From Charina bottae (taxonomy: Eukaryota; Chordata; Lepidosauria; Squamata; Charinaidae), in the NCBI GenBank assembly GCA_023362775.1, contig JALMGJ010000001.1:68790501-68854500 (forward strand): 64,000 nucleotides of DNA. Reading direction: 5' to 3'. Below are positions 34,101-46,100 of this stretch, in pieces. Numbering within the stretch: position 1 is the stretch's first letter; the number at the start of each line of letters is the position of its first letter. The position numbers were made by a program, and so were the translations under genes. Below the pieces are notes generated by a model, which worked only from the letters and a program-made list of their open reading frames with translations, was not told the DNA's origin and ran no database searches.

Positions 34101-37100
34101 CTGGGTCTTTCAGCATGACAATGATCCCAAACACACCGCCCGGGCAACGAAGGAGTGGCTTCGTAAGAAGCATTTCAAGGTCCTGGAGTGGCCTAGCCAG
34201 TCTCCAGATCTCAACACCATAGAAAATCTTTGGAGGGAGTTGAAAGTCCGTGTTGCCCAGCGACAGCCCCAAAACATCACTGCTCTAGAGGAGATTTGCA
34301 TGGAGGAATGGGCCAACATACCAGCAACAGTGTGTGCCAACCTTGTGAAGACTTACAGAAAACGTTTGACCTCTGTCATTGCCAACAAAGGATATATAAC
34401 AAAGTATTGAGATGAACTTTTGATATTGACCAAATACTTATTTTCCACCATAATTTGCAAATAAATTATTTCCGAATCAGACAATGTGATTGTCTGGATT
34501 TGTTTTCTCATTTTGTCTCTCATAGTTGAGGTCTACCTATGATGTCAATTACAGGCCTCTCTCATCTTTTTAAGTGGGAGAACTTGCACAATTGGTGGCT
34601 GACTAAATACTTTTTTGCCCCACTGTATGTGTGTCATGATATCATTGCACAAAGGACAATACTTAGTACTCGTGTCACAACATCTGACACAAGTATGTAG
34701 GCCTCATCATTTGCATCATGATGTATGTGTGTCATTTGCACCTCCTTGCCCTTCCATGACTACCCATGGACATGTTTAATAGTTTTGTCTACAAATTTTT
34801 TCTTTGTAGTGTAACAGAAGTGATGGCAACATGTGATGAAAGTACTGTAGACATGAGAAATAAATGCAGCTTATTGTTCCTTTGATTTTAAAGAGTTGCA
34901 GATGACAGTTCTTCAGAGCCCAGTTTCAACAAGATGTGGACATACGTAGGCAAATAACTTGCTTAAGATACTGACAGCTAGAAGCTCATACAGTAGTTAA
35001 CTGCCAATTCAGAAAGGTAAAAAGTAAAGGTAAAGGTTCCCCCGCACAGTTGTGTCCGACTCTAGGGACCGGTGCTCATCTCCGTTTGTTAGCCGAAGAG
35101 CCACCGTTGTCCGAAGATGCTTCCGCGGTCATGTGGCTGACATGACGCGCGCGGAACGCTGTTACCATCCCACCGAAGTGGTACCTATTTATCTACTTGC
35201 ATTTGCATGGTTTCAAATTGCTAGGTTGGCAAGAGCTGGGGCGAGTGTGGAAGCTCACTCCTTCACTCAGGGCTAGGGTTTCGAACCTCCGAACTTGCGA
35301 CCTTCCGATCTACAAGCCTAGCGTCTTAACTGCTGAGCCATCGCTCCCCCCTTCAGAAAGGTACCTGACTCTAAATGCAACAGGATTTTCTCCCTGAATT
35401 CAGCTGACAACATATCTGAATTTGTTGATAAAAATTGAGAACAAATAGATAACTGGGTTCAACATAATATGGCAAAAAGCTTGTACTGATTGTTACCATG
35501 ATCTCCCACCTGACAGATACCTTATTTATTTATTTATTTTTCAAATTTAGTCACCATCCATCTCACTCAAAGAGCGACTCTGGGTGGTTTACAATAAAAC
35601 AAGAATAAATAATCATTTATATTTGTACTTTGGACCTTTTCTGATGTTAAACTGATGTTTAAAATAGAGATTGATCCTGCAAACATTTCCAAAAAACTAG
35701 TTGCCTAACTGCTTTTAATGAGGGATTTTGGATACCATTAAGAATTTGTAAAGCTTATTTCTCCTTAGAAGGATGCTAATCCATGTCCAGAAACAGACAG
35801 CATGAGCTTGGAAATGGGTTTGTTAAAATGGTTCTTCAATCTTTCTACTCAAATTCCTCTACCTTTTCAAATTTTCTTGCCAGTCTTTGTTAGGATTATT
35901 GTCAATTATCTTATATGCCTGGGGTATACACATACCTGTAACATAATATAATTCTACCAAGCTGCTGACTGAGAGAAAACAACTGAATTCATTTGAGAAG
36001 CTAGTTCAAAGGTGAAATAAATAGGACAGGATACAGCTAACTGGTATATTTAAAATATATTCAATGCATACAGAAGCAGAAAGAGACAAAGAGTTTTTTA
36101 TGGATATAACCCCATACTCAACATTAAATAAGTGCTATCAAACCATTCAATGAAGCCAGAACATGTCAGACAACACACAGCTGATATTTATGCACTAATA
36201 CTGTAAAGAGAACAGAGACAGTGTAATTGGAATGTACTATGTTCCTAAATCTTGTATTATCTGAAAAGGATTTTCAAACATTTCATTAGAAAATTAATTG
36301 TATTTATTTATTTTAAGGTCACTCACAATCTGCATGCTAATCTTTTACTATTCTGCATTATCAAAGGAGTGCAAAGCAAATTTAACACACATGTAAAGCT
36401 TATTGCTGTAAACAGGTGTGCACTATGCTGTGAATTAGAGCATTAACAAGAGTTAGCTTAAGCCAAGGGTCGGAAATGGCGGCTCGCGAGCCAAATGCGG
36501 CTCTTTGGCCCCTTGAGTGTGGCTCTTCCGGTGGCGGGCGTGGCGCGGCAGCGAGTGTGGCGGGGCAGGCGCGGCAGCGGGCATGGTGTGCGTTGCTGTG
36601 GGCATACCCCTGGCAACCTGGCAGCTGTCTCCGGCAGCCATCTTGACGATGGGCAGGTCTTTCCAAACTGTGTGTCGCGTGACAAGCCGGAAGCGCTGAA
36701 GGGAGTGGAAATTCTCCGCGCCAATCAGCTGTGCGTCGGGAAGCCCGGCAGCCTGCCCGCGCGATTTTTGCCTCCCTGCCGGAACCGAGGGCATTTTCGG
36801 GGTCCCCGGAGCCTGCCCTTTCGAAGGGGCAGCGGCAGCAGCAGTGCTGCCCCTTCGAAAGGGCAGGCTCCGGGGACCCCGAAAATGCCCTCAGTTTAGG
36901 CAGGGAGGCTGCGCGCAAGCTGCCTCAGCTGTTCTGCGGGGAGAATTTCCACCCCAGGGCAGCGTGTGCATGTGGAGAGGGGAGGTTTCTGCCTCCCTGC
37001 CGGAACCGAGGGCATTTTCGGGGTCCCCGGAGCCTGCCCTTTCGAAGGGGCAGCGGCAGCAGCAGTGCTGCCCCTTCGAAAGGGCAGGCTCCGGGGACCC

Positions 37101-40100
37101 CGAAAATGCCCTCGGTTCCGGCAGGGAGGCTGCGCGCAAGCTGCCTCAGCTGTTCTGCGGGGAGAATTGCCACCCCAGGGCAGCGTGTGCATGTGGAGAG
37201 GGGAGGTTTCTGCCTCCCTGCTGGAACCGAGGGCATTTTCGGGGTCCCCGGAGCCTGCCCTTTCGAAGCGGCAGCCGTTGCCGCCGCAGCGACAACCTGG
37301 AAGCACCGCCGCCGAAGCAGTCGAGCCTCTCTTTCCCTTCTTCTTCCAAACCTCCCCCGCCCCCTTCCACGCGATTGGCTCCCGTCCGCAAACCCCGTCC
37401 CCTTCCACGCGATTGGCTCCCGCCCGCAAACCCCGCCCCCTTCCACACGATTGGCCCGCGCCCGCAAACCCCGCCCCCTGGCTCTCGAGCACTTCAAAAT
37501 GTGCACGAGCATGTCAAAATGGCTCCCGGCAAAAAAAGTTTGCCGACCCCTGGCTTAAGCCAATGCTTCATTCAGGTAGGCAGAATTTTATAAGCATGTA
37601 AATTTGCTATCATTAGCCTACTGCAAGTTCACTTATCCAATATTAACCTGAAGTTTTTCCATTTCATTAAACAGATTCCAACATTCATTGTTTCTAGAAT
37701 AACAATCTTCAACGGCAGCCAGTTCTTTAACTATAAATAGGCACAGTGGCCATTTTATTAGGGCACCCACAACATTTTTTTCAAAATCCCAAATGGTCCC
37801 ATTGACCACAATGTTTACCTACCCATCCTAAATAATTAAAAATGAAAATTAAGCTTCTGGTGTCCCTTCCCCCACATACCACACTGGCATTGCCAAAAGG
37901 AACTAACTGGCCTATGTTTTAAAAAATATATACATTTATGGATTACTAAGAATGAAAGATAGCATTAGAATACACACATGCACACACACATACATATTTT
38001 CATCAATAGTTTGATAATTAGATGAAGAGCAATATTTATTTTATTATTTCGCATATTTATATGCTGCCAGAATCTGAAGACTAATATTATTCCAGTAAAA
38101 CTTTGATTTAATGGACCTTTGGGGGTGGGGGTGGGGAGGAGCAGTTCCCATTTAAATCAATGTCTATTAAATCAAATTGATGTAATATCATTATATAATT
38201 CATATTTTTATGCTAACTTTTGTCATTTCTGTAAAGACATAAATTATATAATTATAGAAACTATGTAAAAAAATTATTTGATCTTCAATGGCAGCCAGTA
38301 TTTATTTAACTATTATAACTATTATAACTACTACAACTATTATAAAAAGTACCCTTTTAAGTCTTATGGCAGAAAAGGTTACTGACAAGACAACAAGGTC
38401 ATCATATGCTTGTTTCCCCCATTGGTACAAAGCAGCATTACCCACTACTGAGTTGCTTACTTCTTGATGAGAGCCAACACAGTGTTGTTGATGAAAAGCA
38501 TTCTTGGCAATTTAAGAGTCCCATGGAGGGGTTCTATTAATTTCTCAATTTCCCTTATACTCTCTTCATCTCCCTTCTGAGCAAATGCTTGAACAAGCCG
38601 AGTAACTGCTAGTTGAGTGGGTACCTTATTATTTTTAAGAAGTGTCTTGAGAGAAGACATTGCTTCTGTTGAAGAGATAAAAAGAGAGACTTTATTCAAA
38701 ACAGAATAGTAGATCTTGGCATTACATTACATATTTATAAATCTAATTAACAATAAGAGAATGAAAAATCTTACCAATCCTTTTCCTCAAGCTTACCATA
38801 GCTTTTTCAGTCTGCTCTCCAAAAGCAATTATATTCGTTGCTATGCATAACTTGCATGTAAGATTTTGGTGGCTTGGTCCACATTTCCCAGCCTACCTCC
38901 TCATCTTTTAATAGTTAACAGCCACAGCAGGCAAGGCAATCATGCACTGATGGCACTAGATAGGCAAAGTACCCTGTTTCCATGCCACTACCTCCTCAAA
39001 CACTGCTTTGCTAGGTTTGTTAAGCTGACTGATGGTCTAACACACAATTTTTATGTTGTTTACTAAAAGATGTTCAGAACCTGCACCACCAACTTGTAGG
39101 GGTCCAAGGGTAAAAAATGGCAGGTCCATGGGTCAAATATGCAGTTGGAGCACAACTCCATAGTGCTCACCTACGTTAAATTTCAGTTCAACTTTTGATA
39201 CTTGCTTTTGAAAATGGTAACTTGAAAAACAAAATCATAATCACTTAATTGTGCATTCTACCGAAATTTGATGAGAAACGCCTCCATCATATATCAAAAC
39301 ATCCCAATCTTTTCTGCTTATTCTCAAGTGTAGGTCCTACAGCTAACAGCAGCAATGGAACGGTTAAAACACTGCAACATTCCTTCCAAAAGTTTTTTTT
39401 GGAAAAGGAGTATGGAACACATTTACAACTGAATCAAAAGCTGCATTCTCATGTTACAATGCCTGGCGTGCTATGGTCCATGAGGTCACGAAGAGTCGGA
39501 CACGACTAAACGACTGAACAACAACAACAACATGTTACAATAATGGACAGAGATAATTTAATGCAGTATCTAAACAGGAAAACAAAAACACTCTCTTGTG
39601 GCAGAGAGCATCCTATGACGGAAGGGGATGAGAGGAAAGGGTGGGAAATAATCACAACAGTTTGCTTTCAGGTAAATGGATGTTTGGTACCTGGCCATGC
39701 CTCCATCCTAATTGATTATGAATAGGCACAGTGGCCATTTTATTAGGGCACCCACAACATTTTTTTCAAAATCCCAAATGGTCCCATTGACCACAATGTT
39801 TACCTACCCATCCTAAATAATTAAAAATGAAAATTAAGCTTCTGGTGTCCTTTCCCCCACTGGCATTGCTAAAAGGAGCTAACTGGCCCATGTTTTTTAA
39901 AAAAATTATATTTATGGATTACTATGAATGAAAGATAGCATTAGAATACACACATGCACACACACATACATATTTTCATCAATAGTTTGATAATTAGATG
40001 AAGAGCAATATTTATTTTATTATTTCACATATTTATATGCTGCCAGAATCTGAAGACTAATATTATTCCAGTAAAACTTTGATTTAATGGACCTTTGGGG

Positions 40101-43100
40101 GTGGGGGTGGGGAGGAGCAGTTCCCATTTAAATCAATGTCTATTATATCAAATTGATGTAATATCATTATATAATTCATATTTTTATGCTAACTTGTTTA
40201 CAAACATCTGATTTGTATGTATGTATAATAGATACTTTTTTAGCCATGACAGTTACGTATTAATTTTCATTTTAAAAATTCTGGTGCACTAAACATGTGC
40301 AACAAATACATCAGAGCTTTCCAAATTGTGTGTTGGGACACGTTAGTGTGTCGGCTGCAGTGTCTGGGTGTGTTGCAGCTGCTGCTGCCTCTGAGCCCTG
40401 CCAAGATCCCATGCAGGTCCTAGTGCCTGCCTTGTGCCTTGCTGCCTCCAAACCTGCCCTGCCAGGATTCTGCACAGGTCCTAGTGCCTGCCTTGTGCCC
40501 TGCTGTAAGAGTGTGTCGCGAAAGGATGCATGTCTAAAAAGTGTGTCACCAACATGAAAAGTTTGGAAAGCTCTGAAATACACATATATTCCATAATTAA
40601 CCACCCAAGAAAACCAGTAAAAATATACATAACTTTTATATAAACATCGACACATTCTAACCAATTCTAGAAGATAGCTCTATTGTCATTTCTCATTTTT
40701 ATGTGCTTCCAGTTTGATTTAAAAACCAAAACCAGCTATGGATTATGGCATTTATTTCTCATGCCTCATTTGTTATTATGTTGCTTTTCGTACATTTACA
40801 AAAACCATCAGGATACTAAGGGACAATTAATAGGATGGCCAAATCCAAATAGTTTAATCACAGGTCAGTTCAGGTTCGAAATATGATTCCTATGTGCAAG
40901 TAAAATAACAGTATATGCTATGTTATCATACACATTTTTTTAAGTATCAAGAATAGGCAGCAAACACATTGTGACAGCCTGCATTCAGCTATGGCTTCCT
41001 GCTGGCTGTTCATGTATCCATACAATTTTTTAAAATCCGTTCAATCCTATCCGATTCTTGAAGACTGCAGGACAAGTCCCTGCAGTTTTCTCTGCAAGGT
41101 TTTTCAGAAGTAGTTTGCCACTGCCTCCTTCCTAGGGCTGAGAGAGAGTGACCAGCCCAAAGTCACCCAGCTGGCTTTGTGCCTAAGGTGGGACTAGAAC
41201 TCACAGTCTCCTGGTTTCCAGCCTGGTGCCTTAACCACTACACCAGGGTGGCTCTCTATCCATACATACATACTGTACATTCAAACAAACGTTCTGTGGA
41301 TAGGCAGAACCTGAAAACAGAAGAGAGCGCTTAGTTTCCCATAGCAAAATGTTCCTGTAGGAGAAAGAGCAGCTGTTGAGGTGGCATCAGAGGTGGAGTC
41401 CTAAGGACACCAGAGAAGACTCCGGGGAGCAGAACTTTGATGGAGGAAGTGTAATGAGTGATGCAATTTAAGACTGAAAATTTGTGGTGCCTTACTATCC
41501 TGAATTGTTATACTGTTACACTGCTGAAATCATTTAGTTTGAGGGCAAATCTGGAGAAGATTGCTGAAGAGAGTTGTTGGGTGAGATCCAGAAGACAACT
41601 TCCTGAAGATCCTAAGAAGAGGTTGTACCATGTGAGCTTTTCTGCTCAACACAGAGAATCCATCAGGGACTGAAAATGATGGAAAATAAGACGTTCTGCC
41701 AGCAAAAGCTGAGGTAGGAAGCCTGTGTCGGTCTGAGAGAGAGAAAAAAGGCTGCAGGAAATTTAGGCTGCAGTCTTGAGAACATTCTGAAAAAGACATT
41801 CTGTTGCAGTATCTTTTTAACCTCAAATTGCTGCTCAGGCAAGAGAAAGTAAAACAGCAGATTACCTTGCCTTGTCTAACAGTACATCATCCTTACTAAC
41901 TCTTACTAAGCAATGCAATGAATTCAAAAGTGGCTTGCTTACTTTAACATATTTTCTTAATAAATGAAAACAAAATCCAAAAGAGGTGTTTTTGCACTGT
42001 GTTTTTATCAAATTCTACAGAATATTCCTAAAGCCCACATGCCTTTGGTTGAACTATTACATCAAGTGTGTCAAGCTTGAACTGTGTAATATGCTTCATG
42101 TGTCTATTCAGACGCTGCAATTACACTGTGACAAGGTACATATGCAAGTTTTGCTTGAGTACTGCACATTTTAAAATCAGGTTTCCTTTTCTAAAACAAG
42201 AGTGCAGAACATAAGGCCTTGTGAAAATATTGCAGGCAACAAACTGACGCTGAATTATAATTTTCACTGTGATAAGTGCATCTAACTTATCTTATCTTAT
42301 CCGTCTGAATTATTGCCCGAGCGACGGGCAGGGGTATAATAAAGTCAAGACACAAACTATATATTAAAATCCCATAAAAACAATCAGTACAAATCTAGCA
42401 TATTACACACACTACTGTATTAAAGTAACCTAAGGCCAAACACCTGCTGGAACAGCATTACTCTGGCTACCTTTTTAAAGGTCTGTAAACCAGAGGCCAT
42501 CTGTACCTCCAGGAGACAGTGTTCCATAAAAGGGAGGCCACCACTGAGAGGGTTCTTGCTTGACCCGTGCTGGTGAATCCTCTGAGGATAGGAGCCTGCA
42601 ACAGGCCCTCTTTAGGGGAATGGACTGGTCAGTCAGATTTGATTTTGACCAGGTATTGCCTAATATATCTGAACACTGCACTGTAAAGAGCTTTAGAGAT
42701 AATTACCAGCGCTTAGAATTGGGTCCAGAAGCCAATTTTGAAGCCAGTGCAATGACTGCACAATCGGTATTCTTCTTGCCTGACAGGATTAATTCATCAA
42801 ACATCTAGCCCCCATGTTTTTGTGCCAACTTTAGCTTCTGGGTCATCTCCAAAGGGAGCCCCACATAGAACACATTGTAGTAGTCCAACTGGGAATGATC
42901 AAGGCATGAATTACCTTCACTAGAGCATCCTTGGTCCAGGTAGGTCATATCTGTACATCATATTAAGTATTCTTAAAATACAGAATTTCAATCCAATTTC
43001 AATTAAATTCAGTTTTTGTCCTAGCTTCCCTGCTCTGTTCTAAAGAATCAAAGATTGGCTAGATAAATAAAGCACAACACAGAGAAAAGGAGATTAATGC

Positions 43101-46100
43101 AATCAGTACTGAGAAGATGATCTCAAGACTTGCAAGTGTTTCACTGGCCACTGTTGAGGGTAAGCTAGGATATGGTAACTATAGCTAGAGAAGGGAAAAG
43201 CCAAAGGGAAGCAGACACATACAGTGGGGCAAAAAAGTATTTAGTCAGCCACCAATTGTGCAAGTTCTCCCACTTAAAAAGATGAGAGAGGCCTGTAATT
43301 GACATCATAGGTAGACCTCAACTATGAGAGACAAAATGAGAAAACAAATCCAGACAATCACATTGTCTGATTCGGAAATAATTTATTTGCAAATTATGGT
43401 GGAAAATAAGTACTTGGTCACCTACAAACAAGCAAGATTTCTGGCTCTCACAGACCTGTAATTTCTTCTTTAAGAGGCTCCTCTGTCCTCCACTCATTAC
43501 CTGTAGTAATGGCACCTGTTTGAACTTGTTATCAGTATAAAAGACACCTGTCCACAACCTCAAACAGTCACACTCCAAACTCCACTATGGTGAAGACCAA
43601 AGAGCTGTCGAAGGACACCAGAAACAAAATTGTAGACCTGCACCAGGCTGGGAAGACTGAATCTGCAATAGGCAAGCAGCTTGGTGTGAAGAAATCAACT
43701 GTGGGAGCAATAATTAGAAAATGGAAGACATACAAGACCACTGATAATCTCCCTCGATCTGGGGCTCCACTCAAGATCTCACCCCATGGGGTCAAAATGA
43801 TCACAAGAACGGTGAGCAAAAATCCCAGAACCACATGGGGGGACCTAGTGAATGACCTGCAGAGAGCTGGGACCAACGTAACAAAGGCTACCATCAGTAA
43901 CACACTACACCGCCAGGGACTCAGATCCTGCAGTGCCAGACGTGTCCCCCTGCTTAAGCCAGTACATGTCTGGGCCCGTCTGAAGTTTGCTAGAGAGCAT
44001 CTGGATGATCCAGAAGAGGATTGGGAGAATGTCATATGGTCAGATGAAACCAAAGTAGAACTGTTTGGTAGAAACACAACTCGTGTTTGGAGGAGAGAGA
44101 ATGCTGAGTTGCATCCAAAGAACACCTGTCCAAGAGGGAGCCAAAAAAGCAAATTATGGGAGAACCGTCAGGTGAGCTGCTATGCTATAGAAATTGCGCT
44201 TAAGCACTGGTCTCCGAGGAAGGATAGAGAGGAGAAGCTATTCTCCCAATGACTTCTCAACTACTGTACTTTGAGATTCAGGATATCAAGCCTGGCACTA
44301 TAGGGTCATGGCAGCTGATTGATGGGCAATTATTTCCATTGAAGGGGTTCCCTGGGGATAATCACTTGGGAACCACATGGAGCTTAAGCAGAGTATAAGT
44401 AGGACCAAAGCAAAATATGGACAGGCCACCCACAGTTCTTCCCACACTTTTTCCTCCTCCTGGTAATCTTTTTTTGTGTTCTGTTTCAGACATCTTCACT
44501 TCCTCCCACACTATGGACTGCTAAGGGACAGATAATTCTTACCAGAGATCTGAACTTGTACAGCTTATTGAGGAGTCTTTAATTAAGCCATGAACTGTAT
44601 AATACTACGTTATTGGCCACCCTGACATATTTAAACTAAGATCTATTCTTTGACAAGAGAATTCATGAAACTAAATGATTTAGCAATAGTCTTCCTATGT
44701 TGAAGAAGGCCATTTGCTAAACTAGGGTTAAAAATGAAATAAAATAAGGAAAAGATGCATTTAAGCATATGATGAAAAACAAAAAAGACATTTTCAGCAG
44801 CAATCCGTAACAATTGTGGTGTAAAACTGTAATTTGTGCAAGGTTCAGTTTTGTGATCCTAAATCTCGCTGGCCTTGCTATGCGAAAACCAGTAGATTAT
44901 GGAGGCAGAATGTCCAAGATGAAGCCAAACTAGCCTCAAAGAGATGAATATAGTCTAACAGTAAAATTGTCCACCACTGCATTCACAAGCATTTACATTG
45001 TTCAGCCAACAGTGCTGTTACCATACAAAGTAAGTTTACAAAGAGCACAAAAGGACAATGTATGTTTTATTACTGCTGGCATTGAGAACTATTAAAAGTA
45101 TTAGATTAAGTTTTTTAAAAATCAGTATTATAAACATTTAGTGCACAGCCACGCACATTTAACACTCAATTTAACTCACTTGATATCTTGTGCTACCAAC
45201 ACATTGTGCAGGAAGAAACTGCTGGGAATTGTTTCAGATGCTCTAAGGTATGTTAATTTCCAAAGCAAAATGAATTGTGCTGTGAATTTTAACGCATTTG
45301 AAAGCCTGTACTTTCTCTCGTTCTGGAGCACAAATTTTGCATGTCTGAAGAGCTGTGATTCATCTTAAGAAAACCCATCTTGTGTTAAATGGAACGGAAA
45401 CTGGACTAAGTGGTCAAATGACAAGTACATTCATATTCAAGCTGTATTATAAATGCATGTACAGTAATTTACGTCTCTCAGCTACCACAAAAGGCGCTTG
45501 ATAAGCAGGTAATTTGCTAAATGGACTCCTTTATCCAAGTATTCGAAGGGCGTTACAAGAAAAATCTGCAGAGGCATTAATGTGACGTAAAGGTCAAGCA
45601 TTGTGACATACCTTTCAAATAATCCCGCCTAACTTGCGTTAAGATGAGGAGGCTGCTGGCAGCATCGTTCAGCACGAAGCCCTTGATGTGGTTCTCAGCG
45701 CTAAAAGAAGCAGACATTTAGAAAGGAATTACTGACATGCTTCTGATACGATAATAAATGGTTGAGCACCAAGGTGAAATTATAAAAACTACTGTTCGTA
45801 TGTTAAAAATATTGCTGCAAAATATCGACCTGGAGACAGCTTTTGTGTTATCCTGTCAATGGTTATAGAAGGATAATTTTTTTGTGCATTCTGACAGATG
45901 ACAAAGTTGGAAATGAGCAACAAAAGAAACAAAGTACAAGATTTTTTTAAACAATCGGTTCAGATTCTTGAATGCTGACATATTACATGACGAAAATAAC
46001 TGCATGCCCACTATTGTTCTGCTGTATCCTAAGCGGGATACTTTGTTCTTCTTTTTAAAACAGTCACCATAATTATAAAATGTAAAACCATTCTTCCTGC

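Noticed and set aside
35300..35352. tRNA gene
   Set aside because: The tRNA-like head belongs to a SINE body with a family of copies; no separate tRNA gene is supported.
36771..37260. CRISPR-like regular repeats
   Set aside because: The 221-bp units are contiguous hairpins inside a eukaryotic transposon, with no spacer structure.
36731..37601. Overlapping 200-275 codon frames on both strands
   Set aside because: They are translations of the GC-rich tandem palindromic units of a hAT element, open on both strands at once.
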